Assembly (NCBI RefSeq): GCF_902364365.1
Contig: NZ_CABJDN010000007.1
Span: 368,363 to 432,362, forward strand
Length of the DNA: 64,000 nucleotides
DNA from: Bacteroides intestinalis
Lineage (GTDB): Bacteria; Bacteroidota; Bacteroidia; Bacteroidales; Bacteroidaceae
Reading direction: 5' to 3'
Part shown: positions 26,044-35,640 of the stretch, piece by piece
Position numbering within the stretch: the first letter of the stretch is position 1
Layout of the letters: every line of letters begins with the position of its first letter
Notes under the pieces: generated by a model
What the model was told of the DNA's origin: nothing
What the model saw: the letters and a program-made list of their open reading frames with translations, nothing else
The model's database searches: none
Translations under genes and position numbers: made by a program

Positions 26044-28392
26044 TTAGAACGGATAACCGATAGCAAAATGCCATGCCATGCCATCTTTAAACTTCGGAAT
26101 ATTATAATATCCTTTCTTACCTGTATCATACGGATCATGCAGTGCCACTCCCCAGTCGAAACGGAATACAAGGAAGTCCAAGTCATAACGCAGACCGGCA
26201 CCTGTACCCAAAGCAACCTGTTTCGGGAAATTCTTCAACGTCAACTGTCCATCGGGACGATCTTTATCCTTACGCATCAGCCAGACATTACCTGCATCGA
26301 GGAAGATAGCTCCGTGCAGGTCGCCGAGGATACGGAAGCGGTATTCCACGTTTGCTTCCATACGGATATCGCCCACGTGGTTGATATAGGAATACTTTTT
26401 CTCTTTATCGGGTGGATAACCACCGGGGCCGATGCTGCGGGCAGAATAGGCACGGATGCTGTTGGCGCCACCAATATAGAACTGTTCGGTATAAGGCGCA
26501 GTCGTTGCATTTCCGTAGGACCAGATTACTCCTCCTGCAATACGGGAAGCAATCATCTGGTTCTTGTCTATCCTGTAGTGATAGCGGAACTCCGAATTCA
26601 GCTTCAGGAATTGTGCGAAAGGCACTCCCAGCAATTTCTTGTCTTCCTTGCTGAACGGTTGTCCGAATGCCTTGTAAATCAGCGAGGTCAGGTTACCGGC
26701 AGAGCCGAGTGTAGTCTGCCACCAGATGGGATTACGTACATTGCGAAGAGAAGCGTTATCATAAGTGTAGGTATATTCCATCTTCGGAATAAACTGATTA
26801 CGGAGGCTGATGTAAAGAGCCGGGTTCTGAGCCTGTATTTCCTCAAAAGCCGCAGTCGGATTGCGCAGCACATTAAATGTCAGTTGGAAGGGCGTAATAC
26901 TATGTTTCCGGGTAGGCACAGGCTGAAAGTCATACGTGACGTTTCCACCGAAAGCAAGCAGTTTGTAGTACTTGGCACGGTTCATCTGATCTATATAGAC
27001 GCGGAAGGTAGTGGAAGCCGGGAAGTCATATTCCTTGGTACCCATCCGAGGGAAGACGATGCGCGGGAAGGTAAGTGCAGAAGATAATCCCAACTCGTAG
27101 CTATTCATCAGCGAGCTGCTGTTCTTACCCGTCTGCCATTCATAAGAGCCGTTCACTTTCACATTCCAGGTTTCACCACCACCGAAAACGTTGTTCTTCG
27201 TTACGGTGAAGGCGGCACCAGGACCGGTCTGGTTATTGCTCTTCATGGTGACATTAAAGTCCAGCTCAGCATCATAGGGTTTATCCAGCATGGCACGGAT
27301 ATTCACATCCAGCGTATCGGAAACGAGTGCCGTATCGCGGGGCGTGTATTGCATCTCCAGATAACGGAAAATACCTACACTTGCCAGACGCTCTTGAATA
27401 CGGGTTTGCCGATACTGGCTATACAACTTTTCCGGACGACGGCGCATACCTCCCTTGTCCAGTTCCTGGCGCTTCCGTTGGTAGCCTTGGTAGTTCAGCC
27501 AGCGGTGGAGCATATTTGGACGTATCTTCAGTTTATCGTAATAGTGTATCCAGAAAGTCTTGTAATAGAGGCTGTCATTCGGCGTTTGCCCTTGCGGACC
27601 GTGGAGGTAGAAATTAGTTTTACCTACAAAGAAGGGGCGTTCGGCGTCCTTCGGCATACCGGGAACAGGAATCATACGCAGGCTGACGTGTCCACCGGGA
27701 ACGAGGGTTGTATCGGCCTGGTAAGTCAGATAATCGGGACGGAAATAGTAATACCCCATATTACGCAACAAACCGCTGATGCGGGTACGCTCACCATCAA
27801 GATCGGTAACATTGAACTGTTCACCCGGGCTGATCAGGGAGCGACGGCGGCCGAGGTTGATAATCTGCATCGTCGTACTATTGAAACCCCGATAATAAAC
27901 GGTATCAATGAAGTACGGGTTGCGCATATCTACCGTGTATTGCAACTTCGCTTTCAGGCTGTCCTTGGGATTAACGAACGTTTGATAGCTTACCGTGCCA
28001 TTGAAGTACCCGTAATCATGCAGGATATTTGTCGCTACTTTCTGTCGGATGTCCGGATTAACGGAGGATATGAGCACGGGAGTGGCGGCAAAGCGATTGA
28101 ATATCCATTTGCCAAAGCCTTTCTTATACTTCACAAAGCCATTGTACACCCACAGCCCGAAAGGGAAAGGGATGCGATATTCGGAACTACCGAGCAGGGA
28201 GTTATTAGGAGCTTTAGCAAGCGCGGCTTCCACTTCTTCCATAGCGGTCACGCCTACCTTGGTATCGGAGCGGTTCTCTACAATCATCGGCTTCTGACCG
28301 GTGTAGAGCACTTCGCCTTCGGGCAGGTGCTTAGTAGTGGAGCAGGCTGCCAGAAGCAGGGTTGCAAGGAGGATGTATACGAGTTTCTTCAT
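26044..28392 (-). CDS. tamA: TamA-like BamA/Omp85 family outer-membrane lipoprotein
   Basis: A 782-residue outer-membrane assembly protein. The signal peptide ends in LLAAC (lipobox), an anchor not present in E. coli TamA but usual in Bacteroidota. POTRA-like repeats cover about 30-400 (YRGFNSTTMQIINLGRRRSLISPGEQF, then DTLDVNIRAMLDKPYDAELDFNV), and the C-terminal Omp85 barrel about 430-782, with the family strand GGANSIRAYSARSIGPG (the VRGY-like lid motif as IRAY). It ends in a Phe (AIGYPF), the barrel-assembly signal. ATG at 28392 starts the signal peptide. Paired downstream of tamB. Confidence 0.92.
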   Translation of the reverse strand: MKKLVYILLATLLLAACSTTKHLPEGEVLYTGQKPMIVENRSDTKVGVTAMEEVEAALAKAPNNSLLGSSEYRIPFPFGLWVYNGFVKYKKGFGKWIFNRFAATPVLISSVNPDIRQKVATNILHDYGYFNGTVSYQTFVNPKDSLKAKLQYTVDMRNPYFIDTVYYRGFNSTTMQIINLGRRRSLISPGEQFNVTDLDGERTRISGLLRNMGYYYFRPDYLTYQADTTLVPGGHVSLRMIPVPGMPKDAERPFFVGKTNFYLHGPQGQTPNDSLYYKTFWIHYYDKLKIRPNMLHRWLNYQGYQRKRQELDKGGMRRRPEKLYSQYRQTRIQERLASVGIFRYLEMQYTPRDTALVSDTLDVNIRAMLDKPYDAELDFNVTMKSNNQTGPGAAFTVTKNNVFGGGETWNVKVNGSYEWQTGKNSSSLMNSYELGLSSALTFPRIVFPRMGTKEYDFPASTTFRVYIDQMNRAKYYKLLAFGGNVTYDFQPVPTRKHSITPFQLTFNVLRNPTAAFEEIQAQNPALYISLRNQFIPKMEYTYTYDNASLRNVRNPIWWQTTLGSAGNLTSLIYKAFGQPFSKEDKKLLGVPFAQFLKLNSEFRYHYRIDKNQMIASRIAGGVIWSYGNATTAPYTEQFYIGGANSIRAYSARSIGPGGYPPDKEKKYSYINHVGDIRMEANVEYRFRILGDLHGAIFLDAGNVWLMRKDKDRPDGQLTLKNFPKQVALGTGAGLRYDLDFLVFRFDWGVALHDPYDTGKKGYYNIPKFKDGMAWHFAIGYPF

Positions 28393-28424
28393 TTTGATTC
28401 TTCTATATATTATAAGGTGATGCA

Positions 28425-28476
28425 CCTACCACCTCCCCCTTCGGGTACTCCTCCTCCCGGGAGGAGGAGAATTGAG
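28425..28476. repeat. dispersed GC-rich hairpin repeat, copy 1
   Basis: ACCTACCACCTC at 28425-28436, then GGTACTC, then a perfect 22-base palindrome at 28448-28469 (CTCCTCCTCCC and its complement), then AATTGA. Copy 2 is at 63878-63928 with the same order and flanks. It lies in the tamB-tamA gap. Confidence 0.85.
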
Positions 28477-28541
28477 AATGATGGGGTTGTGGCATTGCGC
28501 TATACTAATTCTTAAATTGCGCTATTGTTATTTCTTTTACA

Positions 28542-31500
28542 CTATTCGCTCACAGGTTCTACTTTCTTCTTTCTCTTGAATATGAACAACTCACTCAGGC
28601 GGTCCATCTTACGGCGAAGCACAAGACCGACACCTGTCTCGGTTATCTCACCATCGAGCACACTTTCATAGTTCTTGTTGTGGAACACGCGGATATAGCG
28701 TGTACCACTATTATCCAGACGATACTCCAAAGAAATATTATCGATGAACGATTCTACGTCATTCGTTGCATTGGCGCCACTAGATACCTTTCCGCCGATT
28801 ACAATCTGTATACGATCATTGAAGAAACGCTGAGAGTATCTGAAACTGTAGTCCGTTTGTTTGTCCCCCGTTTCGGCAGCCGTACGGTCTTCGATGCCCA
28901 CACTGAGGGAAGCATTCTTCAGGTTTCCGGTCAGCGCATTAATCTGACTTTGCAATACACTGTTCAGCGCAGAGCCCATGGTCAGACCACCACCTTTTCC
29001 ACCGTTATAAAGATACATACCGGTGGCAAGCATGGTGATAGCCTGCTTACTTCGCTCATCGACGCTCATTCCTGCCAGTTCGCCCTGTACAGTGGCGTCT
29101 TCGGGAGCACTCAGGTTAAAGCTCAAATCAGGGTTTTCCAAACGGTTCTTGATGCTGATGGAAACGTCGAAGTTCACCATGCGCGAACCGCCATCATCGC
29201 CATCGGACACAGAAGCACGTACACGTTCCGTAGCCGTCAGGTTGAGCGAAGGGTTCATCGGATTACCCGTCCAGTCCACATAACTTCCATTGACAAACTG
29301 GAACTCTTTCAGCGGAATAACGGGCAAGGCGTATTTCATCATACCACCGATCAGGGTATAGCGACCGGACAATGTAAGATCGCCTTGCGGAGTATATTGC
29401 AGGTTCAGGTCACCTCCACCTTCCAATTCCACACGGCTGCTACGGTCGGGGCTGAGGTCGGCACGCAAACGCACGGCATCATCAATGTGCACAGACAATA
29501 ACATATCCATACCGCCAAGCGACATGGTAGGTACCTCTGTTGCCCGCACCGAAGTAGTGTCCGTGAAAGAAGTGAACGTAACAAGTTCACCCAAACGGTC
29601 TTCTACTGTCAGAGGAGAGTCAGTCAACACATAAGTCACATCTGTGTTGCCCAGCAGATTCATGTTTCCACGCATGGTCAAACCATCCAACGGGCCACGT
29701 ACTGTGGCATTCAAATCTACGAAGATCTTACCGTAAATCATACTTTCCTTGGTACGGGGAGCATCGAGCAACGTGTAATTCTGTGCACGCAGGTTCAGCT
29801 TCGCCGTCGGATTCTCCATATTGCGGAAGTCTACGTTCCCGTCTATCGTAAAAGGATTACGGCTGGTAGTGTATATAGCAAACTTATTAAAGATAAGTTG
29901 ATTATCTTCTATCTTCAGCGGGCGATTATCAAACCAATAACGTGCCCCTGCCTGACGGGCATAGACAGATACACTGTCCAGTGAGAGGTCACCACTCAAT
30001 TTAGGCTTCTCCATGGCACCACTGATATAGAGCCCACCATCGATGTCACCGGTAAAGGTAACTACCTGGTCGGGCATGAAAGCATTGGCAAGCGAGAGTG
30101 GGAAGTGCTCGAAAGTAGTGTTGACTTCAAGCGAATCGCGCCCGTTGTTCTGGGTCAGTACGGCATCAGCAGTCATTACCTCCTGGTCTTCCGACCGGAA
30201 GTAGGCATTCAGATAGTGCGTACCTTTATCACCCGGGAGCCAGGTGGCGCCCAATCCGATGTTACCTACCGGCTGTTGTTCGTAAGTCAGCTTTTCCACA
30301 CCGGCTTCAGCGGAAACTTGCAGTGAGGTTGCCGTTTGTATATAGTTTGCTTCCGCAGAGAAAAGTCCCGTGATACGGGGCATATAAGGCAGAATGCCAC
30401 TTAGTTTATCCAGGCGGAAACGAACGAGTTCCAGATTGATATTCTGTAGGGAGACGGTGTCGGAACGGTCAGATTGCATGCGGAAGCAGAGTCCGTCATC
30501 GCTGTCCATATCCACATTGGCATAAACGCGCATATTCTTGTGCAGATAAATCCAGTCGCTATTGTCTACGAAACGGAACTTCTGGTAAGCAATGATAGGC
30601 TCGGCAGGTGTCAAGCGGAAGGCAATGCCATTGCCCCGGCCCCGGCCCTCTATCAAAGGACGGGCATTGATACCGAGATCAAGTCCGGTATCTCCCTTGG
30701 CGTCCACATAATTCAGGGTCAGTTCGGCATCTTCGTTGCGGATTTCACCCGTCAGTGTACTGCGGAAGACAAACTGCGGATTTTTCGGTCCGTTTATAAC
30801 ACCCCCCTGTAACTTCATGCGTGCAGTGTCCTGGCTGATGGCAAAGAAAATGGTATCCAGTTGCAAGGAGTCCATACGCAAGCCATGTATGGCAGTACGC
30901 CCGTTGATACCGCGCCGGGGCGTGGTACCGAAGCGAAGGATAAAATCATCAAAGGAAATATCCTTTGTTGCCAGGAAGTAACTGACAGGATTCTGCTTAC
31001 CGGCTTTCAGTTGCATACCGGCTGAGGGTAGCGCTCTCCGTAATTCCGCATGGTCGAGTTGCTTCAATTCTATTTGCCGGCTAAGAAGTGCGGCAAAGGC
31101 AGTACCCTGATCCATCAGCTTCTGCAAGGTGCTGCGGGCACGGAACTGAAAGTCGAGGTCGCCTGCATCCATGCTCATCTTGATAGAATCATGGCGCGCT
31201 TCGGCACCGAGAGTGAAAGCGAAAGGATACTGCAATGGTTTGGGAGAAATACCTAACTCATGTAGACCGACATTCTCCACATTCATAGTAACCTTACCAT
31301 CCAGATATTTACGGTCAAGACGCATATCAGCATCCGCCTGCATCTTCAGCAGGGCATTATCGCTGGTCATGCGTACAGTGGCAAGAGCGGATTTCAGTCC
31401 GGCTGTCAGGTCGATACCGGAGATATTCCAGTGTCCGTATTGTAATTCGCCGAGAGAAGCTTGTACAGCGGCTAAAGTACGGTGGTTGGCGGGATCGAAT

Positions 31501-33176
31501 CCCTTTCCTTTGGCGGTAACCTTGGCTGAAAGGTTATAGATAGAATCTTTAGGCAGGAAGTGGTGCACTTGCAGGGCATCCACATGAAGGTCTGCCTGAT
31601 AGGCTTCGGTAGAAGTGTTGTAACGGGCCAGCAAAGTCAACACCCCTTCACGTTCTTTTAACTTCAGACTGGCATCGTAATTGGGACCATCCAAACCAAG
31701 TCGTGCCGCCAAGTGCATACTGTCCGGCACTACGATAGAGCCATCCGGAGTGACGCCTGTCAGCCCGGTAAGGAAATTCAGATTCTGCGTGCGGATATCG
31801 AAATCAATGCTCCCGTTGCGCGTCAGACTGTCAGTAAGATTCCATATTTCACCACCACCATTCAGGGTAAAAGCCCCTGGCAGATCGATGTTGAAGCGGG
31901 AAATCTGCATCTGCTTGAAGTTACCTTCCGTACCGGCGCGGATAGTCAAAGGACGGAAAGGATATGCATCCTTGAATGTATCAGGCAAGTCACCTGCAAA
32001 AAGCATCACGTCCTGCTTGCCGATGCGGGCATTGAAACGGGCGGAGAGCCGTCCGGAAGTGGGAATTTCCACCAGCTCCCAATAAGTCTGGGCAGTGAAA
32101 TCCATTTCGCTATGTGGGGTGAGCAGTTTTAAAGAAGGCACCTGAATGACAGTGGAATCAGCAAATACCCGTCCCGTCAATGAAGTAATGCTCAGACCGG
32201 AACGCTCGTTCATGGAGAATTCCCGGATAACGGCATTGATGTTCCGTCCATGATAAAGCACGGAGTCCACTCCAATACGAATATCCCTCAAGGCTATGTG
32301 CGAAGCATCAAAGCCGGGAGCAGGTTTCACACCGGTACTATCAGTAGCCGCAAGACTACCGGTATCTATCAGGCTATTAATGGCACTGAGCAATTGACTA
32401 CCCGTATCATAGTTCACCGTAGTACCGCTCAATTCAAATTTCTTCAGACCGTACATCTGTCCGCCCAGATCAGCAACCGCATCATCTACCTCCGCATCGC
32501 CCAGACGGGCAGCAAGACGCATGGAATCCAACGGCATTTGCAAATCGACGGAAACGTTTTTCAGTGCCAACCTGTGCAAGGCTACTTTCCAGTTAAGGGC
32601 AGTAGTCGCGGTGTCCGGTTCGGCAGTGGTAGTGTCGTTCATCACAACGAGCATATGAGTATCACTCAGTTCCACACGGTTGATGACGGCATCTTCTTTT
32701 TTCAGGTCTATACCGTGACTTTCGAGGAAGAAGCGCCCCAGCACACCACGTATACAAATACCATCTATCAGATCGGCAGAGTTCAGAAAAACTCCGTTCA
32801 CAGTTACCTCATCTAATTCTACTTGTCCACGTATCAGCGGCCATGCCTGCACACGTACGTTCAGGCTTTCCAGTGTCAGCAGAGTATCAGGAGTTTGTTT
32901 CACGGCAAGGGAGTCGCCGGGAGCAGAGGAAATTTGTTTATCTGCCTGTACAGGCTGAATCACCTGCACACCGCGTACCAGCAGGTTCAGCGGAAAGCGG
33001 AGGTCGATACGTTCAACAGATATATCCATACCCGTTGCCTCGGATGCGATGGCAGTAGCTTGCTTCCGTATCAGGTTCTGTACGGGAGGAATATAAAGCA
33101 ATACCATCAGTATTACAAACAATATTATAGGGGTGAGCAGTATCCACACCACCCATTTCAGCCATTTTCTTCTCAT
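28542..33176 (-). CDS. tamB: translocation and assembly module TamB
   Basis: A 1544-residue AsmA-like/TamB protein with an N-terminal membrane anchor (about 8-30) and then a very long beta-rich repetitive region (a periplasm-spanning groove). The C-terminal DUF490 domain is about 1120-1500, with GDIDGGLYISGAMEKPKLSGDLSLDSVSV, then PLDGLTMRGNMNLLGNTDVTYV, then LQYTPQGDLTLSGRYTLIGGMMKY and LNPDLSFNLSAPEDATVQ-like pattern. It works with TamA in outer-membrane protein or lipid transport. The charged end (RKMDRLSELFIFKRKKKVEPVSE) is typical of Bacteroides copies. It is followed by tamA after 149 bases that contain a hairpin repeat. Confidence 0.95.
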   Translation of the reverse strand: MRRKWLKWVVWILLTPIILFVILMVLLYIPPVQNLIRKQATAIASEATGMDISVERIDLRFPLNLLVRGVQVIQPVQADKQISSAPGDSLAVKQTPDTLLTLESLNVRVQAWPLIRGQVELDEVTVNGVFLNSADLIDGICIRGVLGRFFLESHGIDLKKEDAVINRVELSDTHMLVVMNDTTTAEPDTATTALNWKVALHRLALKNVSVDLQMPLDSMRLAARLGDAEVDDAVADLGGQMYGLKKFELSGTTVNYDTGSQLLSAINSLIDTGSLAATDSTGVKPAPGFDASHIALRDIRIGVDSVLYHGRNINAVIREFSMNERSGLSITSLTGRVFADSTVIQVPSLKLLTPHSEMDFTAQTYWELVEIPTSGRLSARFNARIGKQDVMLFAGDLPDTFKDAYPFRPLTIRAGTEGNFKQMQISRFNIDLPGAFTLNGGGEIWNLTDSLTRNGSIDFDIRTQNLNFLTGLTGVTPDGSIVVPDSMHLAARLGLDGPNYDASLKLKEREGVLTLLARYNTSTEAYQADLHVDALQVHHFLPKDSIYNLSAKVTAKGKGFDPANHRTLAAVQASLGELQYGHWNISGIDLTAGLKSALATVRMTSDNALLKMQADADMRLDRKYLDGKVTMNVENVGLHELGISPKPLQYPFAFTLGAEARHDSIKMSMDAGDLDFQFRARSTLQKLMDQGTAFAALLSRQIELKQLDHAELRRALPSAGMQLKAGKQNPVSYFLATKDISFDDFILRFGTTPRRGINGRTAIHGLRMDSLQLDTIFFAISQDTARMKLQGGVINGPKNPQFVFRSTLTGEIRNEDAELTLNYVDAKGDTGLDLGINARPLIEGRGRGNGIAFRLTPAEPIIAYQKFRFVDNSDWIYLHKNMRVYANVDMDSDDGLCFRMQSDRSDTVSLQNINLELVRFRLDKLSGILPYMPRITGLFSAEANYIQTATSLQVSAEAGVEKLTYEQQPVGNIGLGATWLPGDKGTHYLNAYFRSEDQEVMTADAVLTQNNGRDSLEVNTTFEHFPLSLANAFMPDQVVTFTGDIDGGLYISGAMEKPKLSGDLSLDSVSVYARQAGARYWFDNRPLKIEDNQLIFNKFAIYTTSRNPFTIDGNVDFRNMENPTAKLNLRAQNYTLLDAPRTKESMIYGKIFVDLNATVRGPLDGLTMRGNMNLLGNTDVTYVLTDSPLTVEDRLGELVTFTSFTDTTSVRATEVPTMSLGGMDMLLSVHIDDAVRLRADLSPDRSSRVELEGGGDLNLQYTPQGDLTLSGRYTLIGGMMKYALPVIPLKEFQFVNGSYVDWTGNPMNPSLNLTATERVRASVSDGDDGGSRMVNFDVSISIKNRLENPDLSFNLSAPEDATVQGELAGMSVDERSKQAITMLATGMYLYNGGKGGGLTMGSALNSVLQSQINALTGNLKNASLSVGIEDRTAAETGDKQTDYSFRYSQRFFNDRIQIVIGGKVSSGANATNDVESFIDNISLEYRLDNSGTRYIRVFHNKNYESVLDGEITETGVGLVLRRKMDRLSELFIFKRKKKVEPVSE

Positions 33177-33266
33177 TAGGACATCAATCGATAGTCAGTG
33201 TTAAAATCGTTACAAAGTAAACAAATTCTAACGACATTTGGTTGATGTAGAAGACAAAAAGGCTAT

Positions 33267-35597
33267 TTATTCCTCTACCTGCGCTACGATATCTTCAATC
33301 TGAGCAAGTGCTGAGAAAGATTTCTCTTTTATCTTTTCACTGAATACTTGTCCGCGTGAGGCTTCAAGTTCTTTCAATAAAGCAACAAGTTCATTAGCTC
33401 CCAATAAAGTAAACAGAGGAAGCATCTTATGCCCCATGGCAGCTATTCCATCTGTATCTTCAGCATTTAATGCCTGTCGCAAGCGCTCAACATTCAGACG
33501 TGTTTCTGTAACAAAACTTTCCAGAATAGATGTTGCAGCAGCAGAATCATCGCCAGAGAAAGCGGTGAGGGCAGAGAAATTTAATGCAGAAGCAGCTTCA
33601 GTTAAAATCTTATCCGTTTGTACAACATTCGTTTCTATGTAATTCTGCGAAGTAACAAGATCTGTCTCCCTCCTTTCAATATCCAATTCAGCAAACAGTT
33701 CATTCACCATAAACGGTTTGTGCAAGCTTCCGGCAAAACCATGTTTCAGAAACTCTTCACGTTGCATATCACTACGGGCAGTCACAGCAATCACAGGTAT
33801 AGTCTTAGCTTGCGGAATATTCGAAGCACGCAACAGGTTCAGCAAGTCAAAACCATTCATGGCGGGCATTTGCACATCGGTAAGTAATACATCGAAAGTA
33901 TCAGTACGGAGGGCTTCCAATAGTTCATCCAATTGCAGACAAGCAACAGAAGTAATACCACTCTGTGCAAGCATAGCAGAAGTGAGAGTGAGCTGAATAC
34001 GGTCGTCATCAATCAGGAGGATATGCAAGGCAGAAGTCTGAGCAGGTAAAACAGAATCTTCATTCTTCTGTTCATTCACTCCGGAAGTATCATTCAAAGC
34101 CACCGGATACAAAGGTACCCGCAACGTAAACGTACTCCCCTTTCCGAGCACACTATCCACTTCTATACGCCCTTCCAGCAGTTGTACCAGCATACGGACA
34201 ATAGATAATCCCAAGCCGAATCCTTCCTCCCCCTGTGCTCCCGGCAAACGGGTAAACTCCTGAAAGATGCGTTCACGGTCACCGGGTTCCATTCCCTTTC
34301 CCGTATCAATAACAGAAAGCTTCAAATGATTTCCGGAGAAAGCCGGATCACCTTTCGGCACAAAACAGGCAGTCAGCGTAATGCCACCTTCCGAAGTGAA
34401 CTTCACTGCATTGGAAAGCAAGTTATTAACAATCTGGCGCAAGCGTAAAGGGTCACTGATAAAGGTTCCTTTCAGTTCAGGATCTATCTCACATTTCAAA
34501 GACAATCCTTTGGCAGAAGTCAACGGTTCAAAGCTGACGTATATTTCTTCCAGCAGGTGTGCAGGATGGAAAGTAACACGGTTTATCTCAGCTTTATGCA
34601 AGTCGAGGCGATGAAAATCGAGCAAATCGGTAACAAGTTTCAGCAGGTGCTCCGAGGAGGTTTTCATGTTGTCCAGATAAAAGCGTTGCCGTCCGTCGAC
34701 AGTGAGCCGGGAGAGCAAATCAGCATACCCCATGATAGAACCTAAGGGAGCCTTGAAGTCATGAGTAATGGCAAGCATCAGCTTTTCGCGGGAGGCAAGC
34801 AACTCTTCGGCAAAACGATTGGCCTCTTCCAATTGACGCCGATAACGGTTACTACGGGTAACATCCCGCCAAATCATGACAAGAAAGATAACGGACAACA
34901 CAACAGCCCCCGCAGCAATGCCTGAAATAATCGTAGCAGAACGATATCGTACTGCTTTCTGATACTCAGCCTCTTCACGGGCACGCAGCAGAGTTTCCTG
35001 TTCATATCCTTTCAAAAGACTATCAATACGAGCACTCAGCGCATGATCAAGGCGTTGCAAAATTCGCTTACGACGCTGCATCACACTATTAGTTGCTTTC
35101 TTTTGCTGGGCAACAGTACGTAATTTCGCGTGCAGGGAATCAACAGGATTATAGGCATCAAGCACAGTATCCGTAGCAACTTCAAGGGTAGTTTGTACCT
35201 GGACAGCAGAATCTTTGCGTGGTGGAACGAAAACTTCTCCCAGACGGCGGAAGAAACCTTTCTTCTTAGGTTGTGTCACAACGGTATCACGACGGGCAGT
35301 AACACGACGTTGCACACGCTGTTGGGTGATAATGGTATCCTGTTCAGCTATAATCTGTTCCACCTCTCGAGCGGAAATCATGCTGTCATTGGCTTCGCTC
35401 AACGTACGCAATAAGCGGACCGTATTAGCATCTTTTTCCCGCAAAAGCCCTATCAGACTATCTGTACGCAAGATATCGCTATTATCCGAGCTCATAAGGT
35501 TCTCCATTTCCCGACGCACGAAGAACAGGGAATAAAACAAGACTGCCAACAGGACCACATAACCGGCAGCTATCTTCTTCTTGGAGACATTGTTCAT
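33267..35597 (-). CDS. hybrid histidine kinase with receiver and HPt domains
   Basis: A 776-residue phosphorelay kinase. Two membrane helices (about 10-27 and 222-244) bracket a periplasmic region of about 190 residues rich in Arg and Gln. HisKA has H279 in ITHDFKAPLGSIMGYADLL, a slightly altered H-box. HATPase has QIVNNLLSNAVKFTSEGG, DTGKGM and GFGLGLSI. The receiver has D574 (LLTDVQMPAMNGFDLL), and the HPt domain has H723 (MGHKMLPLFTLLGA). The output would be a separate receiver protein. The nearest is the NtrC-class regulator at 39248, on the other strand five genes' distance away; the pairing is inference. Transcribed alone. Confidence 0.94.
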   Translation of the reverse strand: MNNVSKKKIAAGYVVLLAVLFYSLFFVRREMENLMSSDNSDILRTDSLIGLLREKDANTVRLLRTLSEANDSMISAREVEQIIAEQDTIITQQRVQRRVTARRDTVVTQPKKKGFFRRLGEVFVPPRKDSAVQVQTTLEVATDTVLDAYNPVDSLHAKLRTVAQQKKATNSVMQRRKRILQRLDHALSARIDSLLKGYEQETLLRAREEAEYQKAVRYRSATIISGIAAGAVVLSVIFLVMIWRDVTRSNRYRRQLEEANRFAEELLASREKLMLAITHDFKAPLGSIMGYADLLSRLTVDGRQRFYLDNMKTSSEHLLKLVTDLLDFHRLDLHKAEINRVTFHPAHLLEEIYVSFEPLTSAKGLSLKCEIDPELKGTFISDPLRLRQIVNNLLSNAVKFTSEGGITLTACFVPKGDPAFSGNHLKLSVIDTGKGMEPGDRERIFQEFTRLPGAQGEEGFGLGLSIVRMLVQLLEGRIEVDSVLGKGSTFTLRVPLYPVALNDTSGVNEQKNEDSVLPAQTSALHILLIDDDRIQLTLTSAMLAQSGITSVACLQLDELLEALRTDTFDVLLTDVQMPAMNGFDLLNLLRASNIPQAKTIPVIAVTARSDMQREEFLKHGFAGSLHKPFMVNELFAELDIERRETDLVTSQNYIETNVVQTDKILTEAASALNFSALTAFSGDDSAAATSILESFVTETRLNVERLRQALNAEDTDGIAAMGHKMLPLFTLLGANELVALLKELEASRGQVFSEKIKEKSFSALAQIEDIVAQVEE

Positions 35598-35640
35598 ACT
35601 TTATATTATTATAGTGACAGGGGGTTAATATCACTTTCCC

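Noticed and set aside
27349..28515. 388-codon open frame on the plus strand
   Set aside because: It lies wholly opposite tamA and the tamA leader, has no ribosome site or recognisable domain, and mirrors the codon pattern of the real gene.
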